Assembly: GCF_001522545.3 (NCBI RefSeq)
Contig: NC_031771.1
Coordinates: 33,677,090 to 33,741,089 of the forward strand
Length of the DNA: 64,000 bases
Origin: Parus major
Taxonomy: Eukaryota > Chordata > Aves > Passeriformes > Paridae
Direction of reading: 5' to 3'
Part shown: piece by piece, positions 50,942-63,211 of the stretch
Numbering within the stretch: position 1 is the stretch's first letter
Layout: each line of letters opens with the position of its first letter
Program-made: the position numbers and the translations under genes
Notes under the pieces: generated by a model
Told to the model about the DNA's origin: nothing
Databases searched by the model: none
Seen by the model: the letters and a program-made list of their open reading frames with translations, nothing else

Positions 50942-53900
50942 TTTCATAAGTAATTTTTACTCTCTACAATAGCCAAGGATGATTCCTCTGCAGGTAAAAT
51001 AAAGGTAGAATCCATTTCATCACCTGTGCAAATTTCTCCTGTTTCTGATGATCAAAGGGAAGTTCTTATCAGCACAGAAACTCCAAGGAGGATGTTTATA
51101 TGTTTGGACTTAGAGCAGTGTCAGAAATATCTCAATTCAATGGTATATCTGTTTGGAGGGTACATGCAGATTCTGGAGTCCACTTCCTTCCACAAAGATT
51201 TGCTTTATTTTAATAAGTTTATTGTCTGGGGAAAGACAAGAGTTGTTATCAGTTAATGGGTTTAAAACTTTGATATAGAAAATTTCAATTTGAGTTTTAG
51301 AGCGGGAAAGGAACAAAAGCATGACCCATTTGGGATAGTTATGTATATTTTCTAAAAACTTGAAATAAAAAGAAAAAAGTGGTTTTTTTTCTAAATCTCA
51401 ACCCAAATGTGTTGTCTAGAGATAGGTGATTAAAGTGTTTCTTTCCTTGTTTTGACCGCTGCTGACTATTTACTGTCTAAATATAAACACAAACAAAAAT
51501 ATTTAGTTTGCTTCCATAGGGTTTTATTCCTAGAATTAAAAAATAAAAAACAAACAAACAAACAAAAAACAGGTTAGAGGATAAAAGAAGTGTCAAAAAA
51601 TTGTATGATGGAAATAATTTTTTGGTAGTATTTTTGGATGTTGCATGGTACTATGTTACCATTTCTGACAATATTTTCCGTATTTATTTTACTATTTAAA
51701 ATATTATATTATAATTGAAACCAGCCACTCTTGAGGTCTGAAGAAATATTTTTGCTTAAGGCAGAGCTAGATTTGATGGTCGTAGAATTAAGAGAGGCAA
51801 GATGGCAGGAATATTTTGCAGATGTTCAAGTTTGGTTCAGATGTTCAGTTTAGATTCTGCTGCACTTTATTTTTATGAAGAGAATAAATAGCTCATTAAC
51901 TTGCAGGCACACAACAATTAAATGCTGGAAAGGACTCAGTTTGCCTAGCTCCATGAGTTGGGAACATCTGTTTAAGGTCTGAAGTAAACTGAAGTTTTTC
52001 AGAAAGATTATGTCAAAGAAGAGAATTCAATTTCCTTTGAAAAAACAGTGATTAAAATTCCAGCTACAATGAGATATGTAACCACTGCCTTTTGTAAGCA
52101 GGTAGACCATCCTGATCCAATTTCTCAGACATTTTTCCACTGACTTCAGACCCACTAGACAGGGATATTGGTAGCTACCCAAACAGGCTCGACAGCAAAT
52201 TCTCATTCAAAATAGATTCACAGAAACTCCAGCCACTAAAATTCTGTCAAGGATATTAAGCTCAGAAAATTGCAGACCAGAATTAACTCAGTCACTCACT
52301 GATTAAAACTATTGACTATGCAATTTGAATTACCTTTATCAATGGAGATTTACATCAGGCAAGATGGATGGGCATGTATAATTTGTAACATTCCCACAGA
52401 GGTGATATTACAAGGTTTTTCTCCCGGGTAGACAGCTCAGAGTGGTCTGGAAGCCTGGTTAGAGACTGTGAAAAAAAAATTGTTTTGGATGGTTTTGCAT
52501 GTGCCCCAGGAGGCATGCAGATTATGTTGTTTTGGTGGTTACAAGTAAAGTATTCTGCTTTAATTTAAAAAAGGTTAAGTACCCTTACAAAATTGACAAA
52601 TGAACTAATTCTGGCTGTACCTTGAAATTACCCAGTAGCCATCTCATGAATATTAGAGAGTTGGACAAGGTTGGATGAGAGCTAGTACAGGCTCAGGAGA
52701 GATTATGAGGGTGGACAGGGAAAGAAAAAAGAGAGTAGATAGGATTTTCTGTGTTTACATTACTTGTCCTGCAGTCCCTTTGGTGCTTCCCAGGTGAACA
52801 CAAGGAAGGAATGAATGAAAAAAAATTTATAAATTACGATATGATTTAGGCATAGATTTGATAATTTGAAAATGTGTAGTTAAAAAGATACTTATAGAAG
52901 ATTTAAGACTATTTGGAGCCACTAATACTGAAAAAGCTTGAGCTCTTTCCAGGATTAGGTAGTAAAGGAAGAGGTGAGGAATTTTCTAGTAACTCTTACG
53001 CCAAGAGAATGCTTGGGGTTTTAATGTTAATATGTCCATGCTTTCTCTTGCAGGGAGTATCAGAGTAGGAGCACAAGCATGAGTACTACAGGTGAGAATA
53101 AAGTGTTAGAGGCTTAATAATCTGCAAGGCAATGTAACTGTTCTACAAGTGGAGCAGCTCTGTGAAATGTTGATGCTGGTCACAAGGGAGAAATAATTAG
53201 AAGGTGAGCAGGGATAACAAACCAATTAATACACTTGCCCTGTGTCATAGGGTGGTGTTGGAATGTACTGCCTTTCAAATGAAAGCAGCATCCTGGTGGT
53301 GACATTAACAAATAAAGGAATTAACTCAGGGGTGAAATCGGTATGTAAGGAGCTCTCAGAAAGGGGCTTTATTATATCAAGATTTTGCTTGAACACTGAA
53401 TTACTGCCATAATCATTAGCATCTTTTCCCTGTTCCATCATCTAGAAGCTGCTTTGATACTGCTTCAGAAATCTTCAGAAATTTACTTGGTCTCATATAT
53501 TTTCAATAACAAAATTGAAAGGTTTGTTTTGTAAAAAAATACGTTTTTTCTTATAAACCTTAACTAAATGTGAGGCTACTGGAAAAGGGACAGATTATTT
53601 TTGAAAGTGCTTTTAAATTTATTTTCTCAAAATGATGTGTACTATAAAATTGTTTCTATATTATGTATGACCACAGTCATATATAATTCAAAACTTTCCT
53701 ATTGAAGTAAAATATGCTGTTCCTTACTTATTTTTACTGACCTCCTTTTATTGTCAGTGCACTTAAATACAAACTGTAAAGTAATTCAGTTGAATGATCA
53801 CTGAGGAGAGCCTTCAAAGCTTGTGGGAAAAGGGTTTAACAATCACAGTATTCCTTGATTTTTTCAGTCGTAAATACTTCTGTGAACCTTTAACACACAA

Positions 53901-54339
53901 TTCTTTAATTTTGGAGAGATATTTTATTAATTAGTACTAAATTCAAAATTAATAGTGTTCATTGTGGTCCTATTTAATTAGCATCTTAATCATGAAAGAA
54001 ACAGTATGTTGTATTCTCTTGAGAAATGAAGGAAAAACAATAAATGTATATTAGAGGTACAATGTAATATCTATTCTAGTCTGCAACTATTCTGTAGTAT
54101 CTATCTGTAATAATCTTCTCAGTATCATTTCAGATCAAAGTTCAGGGTGCTCTTACTGATGTTTCCATATTTGTTCAGTGAATGTGTAAAGATGTGAAGT
54201 CTGCTAGGAAAGCAAGAGGGTGGTGATGAAACAAGCTATCAAAAGAGAAACTGAGTTACAGATTTACATTGTTAATATTGCTGAAGTTTATGGGCTCACC
54301 ACAACTTATATATGAGATAATATGAAGTTATCCATTCCT
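50942..54339. other. Intergenic DNA, no gene recognised
   Basis: AT-rich DNA containing an A-rich (CAAA)n simple repeat at 51538-51569. A possible 38-nt exon-like segment on plus (53054-53091) is discussed under findings. Nothing else is recognisable. Confidence 0.65.
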
Positions 54340-54730
54340 CAGTGAAACCTATAGGTCATAAAAATCTTAAAATGCTTTAGATTGGAAAGGACTTTAAAGA
54401 TCATCTCATTCCAACCCCTCTGCCATGGGCAGGGACAATTTCCACTAGACTAGATTGCCCAGAGTTCCATTCAACCTGCTCTTGAACACTTCCATGGGTG
54501 GGGCATCCACAGCTTCTTTGGGAAACCTGTTCCAGCGCCTCATCACCCTCACAGGGAATAATTTCTTCCTAATATCTCATCTCGACCTGCTGTCTTTCAG
54601 TTTCTATCCACTCCCTCTTGACCTATGTATAAAGTTTTCACGTCCTTGTAAAAAGTCTCATCTTGACAGTTCCCTTCAGCTACTGGAAAGCTGCTGTGAA
54701 GTCACCCTGAAACTTTCTTATACTTCCTTC
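54340..54730 (-). mobile_element. CR1 LINE 3' fragment, antisense
   Basis: The left end reads TTAGATTGGAAAGGACTTTA and then CCAACCCCTCTGCCATGG, the classic reverse complement of the CR1 3' UTR. It continues through GGGGCATCCACAGC, CCTGTTCCAGCGCCTCA and TTTCTTCCTAATATCTCA, the C-terminal ORF2 region. It is 5'-truncated near 54730. Confidence 0.93.
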
Positions 54731-55100
54731 TTTGTGTTTATGACAGCATGACAGTACATGCTGTTAATGAGTGGAATGACTGTTGTGCATATGTAATAAG
54801 TGATGCATTTGTACCTGTAGCTGTACCTGTACTCTGAAGGCATCCTTACCCTGAGGAATCTACTCCAAACACCTTCAAGGTTTAACCGTGTTTCTAAGAC
54901 AGCATCACCTCACAATTTTCCCATCACTTTCAAAATGAATTCTGACCTTTAGCATGAATAGTAAATACATTTTATAAATTTCCTTTTTAATAATGACTGC
55001 CGGTGGATGGAATGCCTTCAGGAAAAGTGTATTTTGCTAAGATTTTTGTCTTCAAACGGAGCGCGTGTTCCCAAAACATGCCTCAATCCGTATGAGGGCG

Positions 55101-55113
55101 CGCCACCTTGTGG
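55101..55113 (-). promoter_or_regulatory. CTCF-like binding motif
   Basis: The plus strand reads CGCCACCTTGTGG. Against the reverse of the CTCF core (YGCCMYCTRSTGG) 12 of 13 positions agree; the T at 55109 is the exception. It sits in a small GC-rich patch (about 55055-55130, including the palindrome GGCGCGCC at 55097-55104) within AT-rich DNA. Motif orientation is minus. Occupancy is not shown. Confidence 0.5.
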
Positions 55114-55249
55114 TGTAATTTACACTGCGCTGAGAATCCATGGTTTTCCTACAATAAAGCAAGAAATGGGTGGGGAGGGACGCCTGGTTCGTGTATAATG
55201 TAATGAAGTATAATTGAAGTTTGTAAAAATATCCAATAACCTCCTACTT

Positions 55250-55279
55250 AAAGTATGTTAATCCTAATTAACATACTTT
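55250..55279. repeat. Short hairpin, 13-bp perfect arms
   Basis: AAAGTATGTTAAT (55250-55262) pairs exactly with 55267-55279 across the loop CCTA. It is on the minus strand's upstream flank of the neighbouring CR1 and about 140 bp from the CTCF-like motif. Confidence 0.95.
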
Positions 55280-55335
55280 GAGTATGGAGTAACGTGTAGA
55301 TATGTTCTGATCTCTTCACGAGGTTTACTCTTCAT

Positions 55336-55580
55336 ACAGGATCACAGAATGGGTCAGGATGGAAGGGACTACAGTGGCTCATCTGGTCTGATCTCTCTGC
55401 TTAGACAGGGTCATCCCAGAGCACATAGCACAGGATTGTGCCCATACAGATCTTGAATATTTCCATAAGGGAGACTCCACAACCCCTCTGGAAAATCTGT
55501 TACAAGGCACACTCACCCACACAGTGAAGTTCTTCCTCATATCCAGGTGGAAAAGCAGCTGTATCATGTGCTTTTAAAAA
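55336..55580 (-). mobile_element. CR1 LINE 3' fragment, antisense
   Basis: Begins GATCACAGAATGGGTCAGG and runs through GGTCATCCCAGAGCACAT, TCTTGAATATTTCCATAAGG and GAAGTTCTTCCTCATATCCA. This is the reverse complement of a CR1 3' end of a different subfamily from the 54.3-kb copy. Remnant only, 5'-truncated. Confidence 0.92.
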
Positions 55581-55799
55581 CAACTTTTTAATGTCTCCTG
55601 TACCTATGAAACTTGCCTAATGAGAATAACGAAACACATCCGAAGTAACACTGAGAAGTTTTCAAGTCAGGTCAGCGTGTTATTTGGCTTGTTAAGAGAG
55701 GAAATAAAACATAAGTAGGGTTGAGGCTAAGCTCAATACCTCAGCAGAGGTTTTTAATACAGATTACTTTAATGGGGGCTAATATTACAAGAAATGTAT

Positions 55800-56430
55800 T
55801 TTCAGCCTTGTGAAGGAAAGTGCAAAGCCCTTCACCTGAGGAGCAACAACCCCCTGCAGAAGTGTATGCAGGGGATGAGCAGCTGGACAGAGGTGTCCAG
55901 AACCTGGGGTCCTGTGAGCAGGAGCCAGAAACGAGTCCCTGTGGCAAGGACTGCTAATGCTAGGCTTGGCTGCCATCAGAGTGCTGCCAGCAGCTTGAGG
56001 GAGGTGATGGCTCCCTTCTGCTCAACACTGGCACAGCAACACCTGGACCACAGCATCCAGCTCTGGGGGATTTCATCAACTCCTGTGAAAATCTCTGTGA
56101 AGCATGCAAAGATGTAAAGATGATGGAGCCAGGCTCTTCTAAAAGGTGCTCGGTGGCAAGATTGGAGGCAATCTGCACCAATCAAAACACAGGACATTCC
56201 CTCTGAATATCAGGAAACACCTTTTACTCTGAGAGGGACTGGGCACTGGCACAGGTTGCCTGCAGAGGCTGTGGAGTCATCATCCTTGGAGATTTTCAAA
56301 AGATATCTGCACATGACCCTGGGCAACTGGCTGTAAGTGACCCTTCATCAGCAGGGGGTTTGCACAAGAGGACTTCCAGAGGGCCCTTTCAACCTCAGCC
56401 AATGTGAGACTTTGTAACTCTGTGAAATAA
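55800..56430 (+). mobile_element. CR1 LINE 3' fragment, sense
   Basis: Plus-strand CR1 with a readable remnant of ORF2. The frame starting at 55794 includes EGKCKALHLRSNNPLQK and later LREVMAPFCSTLAQQHLDHS, which matches the RT thumb/C-terminal region of CR1. The DNA then passes through a gap and frameshifts to the 3' end (GGAGATTTTCAAAAGATAT, then the terminal phrase TTTGTAACTCTGTGAA near 56410-56427). Together with the 55.3-kb copy it forms a head-to-head pair with about 220 bp between the truncated ends. Confidence 0.92.
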
Positions 56431-59400
56431 ATGTTTAAATATTTCATTTCTGCTAATGACAAAAATATCATATATAAAATATATACTTGTTGATTAAATT
56501 TTTGGGAATGTTAATAAATTTTTGAGAAAGTATGATTCATTTCCAAAAGGAAAATTTCTCTGTAATTCTAGGTCTGTGACTTTTGAGGATTGTTGTCCCA
56601 AGTTTTAAATTCACAAGCTTGTGTCTTATTCTGAGGAGAAAAAAAAAAAAAAATGTTCTCAGATCCTGATAGTACAGAATAAAATCCACTGTATGGATTA
56701 TGTGAAATTAAATATTTTTTTGCAACAGCTAGGTATTTTTAAAATTAATAGGTCACTATATATGCAATCATGAAAAGAGGATATTTGATATCTGTTTTTC
56801 CAGAACAATGTGTTGAAAGGGCCACATAGTTTATGCCATAACTCACATATGGATCTCTTTAAAATGTTACTTCTTTTTCTTGTGATTCTTGGGTCACATT
56901 ATTACTTTTTGTTTAATTGCTTGTTGCACACCTGGTACAGTGCATTTTCAGTTTTCATGCTCTGGGAACTGCGTACCTCATCATGAGAACATTTTGCTAC
57001 TTGCAGTAATTTCGTGACATTGCTGCTTGTGAATATATCTGAACAAAGACAGAGGTACCAGCTGTGCTTCGCTTTAGGGAAGTCAAGATGCTATAGATCT
57101 GCTGGAGCAACAGCTGTCACAAATAGCAAAGATCTGAGAAGATCTGCGGGCTCTGTGAAGGCTCACTCCAGATTTTTGCTAAGGTTTCTTTGGTGTTCTT
57201 GTTTCACTTGACTGTTCCTTTGAGAAATTTCCATTTTTATAAAGCTCCAAGCTACAGGTTTGCAGAACTGAATTACTTGCAACCAGTAATGGAAACACTC
57301 ATTTTATGAGTATGTCAAAGTTGCTGTTTTGTGTCCCATCAATATGATAAGCAAATTGAGAGGCATGAACTGATGTTGCCCTTTGTCACATGTGGGCAGG
57401 GAGTGACAAACAGCTGTGTTGTCCCCTAAAGATGTGGCTGTTACTGACTGTGCTCTTTATAAGAGCATTAACACTGCTGTACTCAGATTAGAAGAACTCA
57501 CTGCTCTCAAATGGCTTCTTATCTGCTAACTTCAAGTTTTCTATCAAGGAATACATAGGAGGGGCTCAGAGATCTATAAAATTTTCATAAGGCTATTTTG
57601 CTGCAAGTGAAACCCTTTGCCTTTTTGATAGTAAGTTCAGCAGGACTATTTTGGAGTGGCTGTACTTATTTCAATAGGCATTTATCAGGATAACTTTCTC
57701 TGAGTTTTCAGAACAACTTAAAAAAAAAGTTGAAAAAAACTCTGTTTTTTCAGAGCTAGAGCCCATATAACAATCAAAGGCACTCTACTCCTCTCTCTTG
57801 CTTTCACTCCTGAAATACTTAATGGTAGTGCATTGTAACTACTGCTGAGGGTTTCATCCTTTTATTCCAGTGTGGTTTTCTGTCTCTCTTTTGACTTTAA
57901 ATTCATTACCAAAAAATACAAAAATTATTTCACAGTTTCTGAAAAAAGATAAGTTTATTTTTTTTGAACAAAATATCTACAATGACATGGGTGACACCAT
58001 AAATTTCACATTTTTAACACTTCTGACTGCAGAGAACGTCAGTTTTAGTGCAATATGATACTGTAATACAATAAAAAGGAATCTAATCAAATCCATGCAC
58101 AACACATTTATAGATTTTTGCCAAAAAAGGAAGTACTTTGAGATGAAATTGCTGTCAGAGAGAACTCACAGGAGAATATTTTGAAAACTCACAGACAAGT
58201 TATTAATACACTATCATATCAAGTTTTATTTTTTTCTCTCTGTAGCCTTTAAAAAAGCCAGGATCACTAACACACAAAATACCATATATTATGTTAAACC
58301 TTTATGTCAAAAGCTTATGGCACAATTTCATTTATACAGCTCACAATTCCACATTCATGGAACATCAGTACCTACTTCAGTCCATTTCATCTGTTAATAT
58401 CACTCTGATGTACATTAAAATACAAATGTAAGAAATGTTTCTTGCATATTTCACAAAGATGAAAGTGAAGAAGTGCAGTAATATTCGAGAATGTCAAGAA
58501 GACAGGATGAGCCAACACTTTTTCTGGCAATAATCCACTGCTTCTAGCAATCTAACCTGCTTCCACAAGCCTTCCAAACTGATAGTACTTCAGTAATTAC
58601 TGTAGGTTATTGTTGCCTGAAGACACCTTTTCTGTAACCACTCCAAAACAGAACACCCATTTTATTACTAACAAGTAGTCTGGTTTGAGATATATGTTTT
58701 TCTTCTTAGTTGTCTCAAAAAGGAAAAAAGCTGTGAAATCTGGTATTGTACTCACCTAAATAACCACATGATTGTGCAGTAAGATGTGGAAAGTTATTTT
58801 ACTACCTCACAGGGGTACTGTATGTATTTCTAGCTCATTCAGCAGTTTCACATTTTAAAGCCAAACTCTATTCTGTTGGATTAGATTAATTTCTATGATA
58901 GCTCAGAGAGCAGAAGTTGCACAAAAAGTGTATCTTGCAACCAATCATGTCAGCTTGGGCTGGGAATTGTATAGATTCATTTCCTTCTACTATAAAATTA
59001 TTGCTGAAAATAATACTTTTACTTTTTCTAAGGTTAAGGAAGACTTTTTATCTTTCCCTACTGTTAAAAAATATAAGGTTTTGTACACATTCTATCTTTT
59101 GTACTATATTCTATGTTTATCTACATTATCAGTCTACAGCTCTGTAAGGGATTATACACAGTGGAAGCAAGACCTCACTTCTTAAATGTAAAGTGCAAAT
59201 TTAATCACCTAAATGTTTCTGTCTAGTGAGTAAACAGAATAATCTCTCACACATCACAAACGAATCTTTATAAAGAAGGTTTTGGAATGAACTATAAGAA
59301 AAGGAATCCAAAGAAAACTAATGTATGATTGAGATGAAAAATAAATCTTAAGTAAATTCTCTGTTCTTCCTGAATTATAATAACCTGTTTAAATAATACT

Positions 59401-61792
59401 ACTCACTGTAAAAAGTCTTTGAAAGTAAAATCTACTTTATATTGTTGTTAAAATAGATGAATTCTAAGTAATAAAATACTAGTGTTCCTTATTCCTTTTC
59501 ATCTTCACATAGTTTTGCAGCATTATAGAAAAAAGGCATCCCTCTAACTATGCAAGCTTATTGTGTTGGTATTTGGATCTAGTTTTAAAAATAAAATGCA
59601 TTTAGCTGTTTTGGAATTTAATTTGGAGTTTGGTACAGTAATAGTTGAGCATTTCTACTACACCTCTAAGGGGCTTTTCTTCTCCTCTCTCAAGGTACTG
59701 AAGTTTTTTGCCTTACGAGGGGTGACATGGATTCAGCCATTCAGTCATGTAAGAGGTTCCAGGCTCTGCTTTGGGCTTTCTCTCTCCCTGTGGCCCCTGC
59801 TGTGCTGTGCACAGCCCAGACTTTTCCTCCTGTACCTTCCTCCTGTTCCACTTCTCTTTCCATCATGAAAGGATGGTGTGGAAGTCAATCTGCACAGGTA
59901 GAAACTACTGTCACAAAAAATTATAAATTTTGCAGCAGATGATATAAATTGTTTCCTCTCATAGTTACTGCTTCCACCTGAGCAAGTGTACCTAAGGAGA
60001 CATGGTAGGGCTGGAAAAAATACTAAGGGTGCCTAATCCCTTTTTTCCCCTTTATGGTGACTGTGTCAGCTCCTCAGCAGCTCTGTTACTGGAGTATTCC
60101 TCCAGATCCTACAGTGCCTCCCTCTGTTCTCATTGGGTTACAATGTCCTTCTAAGTGCCAGTATTTAATTTTTGAAGTATAGGGCTGGTCCACAGAAATC
60201 ACATGAGATCAGTAGAGGGTCTGTGTTGAGTGATGACTTGGGACAAAGCTGCATTATCCTGACACACAGGCATTGTGCTTATGAGAAGCCTTCTTGTGTG
60301 GCTTTGCCAAGGACTTGTTCTCTGCAGAGGCCAGCTTCAGTAATAGTGAAGTGAGGTAGCTACTACTTCTGCTAATGGATGGGGCTTTTTTTATATGTAG
60401 GAGGAACCCTTCTAGATACCATTTGCCTCAAGCATTATTTCCTTGATGATTTTTTTCCTGCATTTCCACTGCCTCTTTGATGGGAGTGCAACATAAATAG
60501 TGAAGTCTGGTAAATACTGCAGGGTACCTTTCAATTCTTGCATCTCAACATCATTTCCTGCTGCTTCATTATACAGTTGCAAAAAAAAAAAATCATCTCT
60601 TAGCTGATGTCAGTGGCTGTTGATTCCAGCTTTGCAAAGAGGGCTGGCATATCTGCTGGCAGTTTTGGACTATTCCCCTTGTCAGTGGTGAATAGCAGGC
60701 ATTTGTGCCTTGAAGTTCCTTACCATCTTAAATGACATTTCTCTCTTTCTCCATGTGACTTTTTACGAAGTAATTTAGGAATAATCTAAATGAAACTTCA
60801 ATTTAAAGTAATTATTTCCTTTTGAAAAACACACAATTAGTCGACTACAGAGGCTTCTGTTACCTTGCTAAATGTTATGGTTCCATTAAAAAAAGTCTAC
60901 GAAACCATCAGCCCCAGAGAGACCTTGGTTTCATCGTATCAAAATAGAATCAGATGCCAAATGTTTTGTGCATTTGAAAACAGCCCTTAAACAAAACCCA
61001 GTTGATTTTGCTGATAACAGAAACATGTTAACATAACTTTTTCATACAACAAAATTAACCCTAACTTTGAGAGAGGTGAATGTCAGCCATAAATTTGTGA
61101 TACTCCCTCACATCTTCAAAAATGAATGAGATTTTTTTGGAACATGCACAAAAGAAATAAAAAAGATAAAAAAAGCAGACACAAGATTAGAAAAAAAAAT
61201 CCAAAAAAGTGAATTGGATTAATTTTAGATTATAAATGAAGCAAAACTATTAAAGAATAATAGTTTTAAAATAAAGGTGGATATACATGTTCTTCCTGAC
61301 ACAATTTAAGAAAATGTAAGAGCTGCTATTATAGAATCTCTCTAACTAATCCTGGGAGGAAAAGAATAACAAACAAAACCCAAGGTTGCTATGTTACAAT
61401 CCCCAACTCAGAGTTACATTGCTTCTGTTACTTTATATGCAGGGTGCCTTTGGCAGTGCACCAGATGTTTGCCTCCAGCCAATTCTGTTTTTGTACACAT
61501 ATTCTGGTCATCAACAAAGCACAGATTTTAAATGTACTCAAAATAAAAATATTTTGTAATGAGAATCAGCCTCACCTACTGGACTTAGAGTATCTAATAA
61601 TTCTAAATGCTATATTTCCACATCATAGCATGTTTTTGCTTTGCCAATGGATTGACAGAAGTAAATACTCTTGCCTAGACACGGTGCCATAAATGTGATG
61701 TATGGTGTTACAATTCAAAGAAGCAACTAATATGGCTTACTTAAACCTTGACAGGGGAGATTTTTCTAGACATTTTTATAGTTGTTCTCCTA
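56431..61792. other. Intergenic DNA, no gene recognised
   Basis: AT-rich DNA between the CR1 cluster and the GLRA3 3' end. It includes a run of about 16 A near 56641. A moderately GC-richer part at 59690-60350 gives a 101-codon open frame on plus with no recognisable domain. Some of the right side may belong to a longer GLRA3 3' UTR. Confidence 0.6.
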
Positions 61793-61798
61793 TTTATT
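61793..61798 (-). terminator. GLRA3: Candidate GLRA3 polyadenylation signal
   Basis: First canonical AATAAA on the minus strand after the GLRA3 stop, about 1.1 kb downstream. No ATTAAA was seen in between. There is no clear GT-rich downstream element, so a more distal site is equally possible. Confidence 0.3.
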
Positions 61799-62941
61799 AA
61801 TGTGAAATCCAGTTAATCTAAAAGACCATCCAGGTCTTTTTTTATATTTTAGAAAAGCTGCAAGGTTTTCCAAAGTTGTGAAGAGCTTCTTAACCAGTAT
61901 CTAAGACATATTAACAAACTTCAAAGAATGAGTCAGAAAATTTGACACATTCATAAATTAAACTTCCTGTAATTATGTAATATATAGGAGATGAATGTGC
62001 ATAAACACAACTGTATTCATCCTCCAAATGCTTCTGTGAAGCAGTTGACTCTTTGCTTTCAGTTTTGGTCCAAGATTTCCGCATTGAATCAAAATGAAGC
62101 ATTGCAAAATTTTGATGTAATTTGTGTATTTCACAAGCTGTATGAGTTTTATGAATTGAGAAAAAAAAAACACTTAAAAATATAAAAAAGATTAAAGAAT
62201 ATGCTTCAATTATGAATGTGTAAGTAATTAAAAGGAACAAATCCTTTCAGGAATCAATACTTTACAAATTTTAGTATATTTCTCATATGAGATGTAGACT
62301 GTTAGACTGTATACCTTGTGCTGTCTGAGATTATTTCAACATACACCTTCCAGGGGAACAGTAATATGAGGTACATTGAATAAATTATATGACTTAAATA
62401 CGTTACGTATGTTAAATTATAAAACCACCAGTAATGTCCTTAAGAATGGATCAAGTCCTTTAAACAGTTTTCTCCAATCAGTAATTTGTCATTATATTGT
62501 AAAATTAAAATAAAACTTACAAACACTAATCTACTCTGTAATACTGTGGGATTCACCTAGATTATTCTGGAAACATTTTTAAAATTAAAATTACACCAGA
62601 ATTAAAAAAAAATAAATAAGGACCATCAAAGAATACTGTACAGTTATAGCACTATGTAACAGTATGTATAAATACTTGGCAGTAAAGCTTCAGTAAAGAG
62701 TGATCTTCAATGAAAAAGTTGTAAATATTTAGTCTGACAAGGAGAATTTGCAATAGCAGATGTATCTTCTCTGGGTGTCATTCTTCCATCCCAGTGTAGC
62801 TGGTCATTTTAGGTCGTGCAGGATCCTCTTTCCATCATTGCTTTCAACTCTTCCAAACACTTTTCTGATGTGCATTTCTAATGAAAAACCTCCTGTTGAG
62901 TGTGACAGCCAGATCTTTATGTACTGCAAGCCTAAATCTTG
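61799..62941 (-). other. GLRA3: Probable GLRA3 3' UTR
   Basis: DNA directly downstream of the GLRA3 stop codon on the minus strand. It is AT-rich with no repeat recognised. The extent is inferred from the candidate poly(A) signal only. Confidence 0.5.
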
Positions 62942-63211
62942 TTATTGGTGAATGTCCTCGTGCCTGATGATTTTGTAGATTACCCAGTAAAAAATGTTGA
63001 AAATCAGAAAGGCTAATGGGAAACAAGCTCTGGATATTGTGTCTATCTTCTTGGCCCGGTCAATGAACACCTTTCTCATCTCATCAGGGCTTTTTGGTAC
63101 AGCTTGAGCAGGATTATTTGGCCCCTTTTGTGTTATTCCGTCTTTTGCTTGCACACATGGGCCCACTCCATATGCTGTAATGCTAAACTGACTATCACGT
63201 GTATCATCATC
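62942..63211 (-). CDS. GLRA3: GLRA3 terminal coding exon (M3-M4 loop end, M4)
   Basis: Last coding exon of the glycine receptor alpha-3 subunit, a pentameric Cys-loop chloride channel at inhibitory synapses. It encodes 89 residues and a TAA stop (62944-62942). Residues 1-40 are the end of the cytoplasmic M3-M4 loop, with the alpha-3-like [15 protein letters not shown]. Residues 41-62 are the conserved pre-M4 helix, beginning [15 protein letters not shown]. About residues 63-80 are the fourth membrane helix ([16 protein letters not shown]), followed by the short extracellular tail ending HEDIHQ. These details fit alpha-3 better than alpha-1, -2 or -4. Ser7 of the exon (63193-63191, in RDSQ) corresponds to the PKA site Ser346 of the mammalian receptor. 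The acceptor is a tandem CAGCAG (63217-63212) after a T-rich tract. The tail is three residues shorter than I recall for human GLRA3. Confidence 0.95.
   Translation of the reverse strand, partial: DDDTRDSQFSITAYGVGPCVQAKDGITQKGPNNPAQAVPKSPDEMRKVFIDRAKKIDTISRACFPLAFLIFNIFYWVIYKIIRHEDIHQ

Noticed and set aside
59563..59942. 101-codon plus-strand frame as a coding exon
   Set aside because: Hydrophobic, low-complexity leucine/proline-rich C-terminus, no recognisable domain, no splice context.
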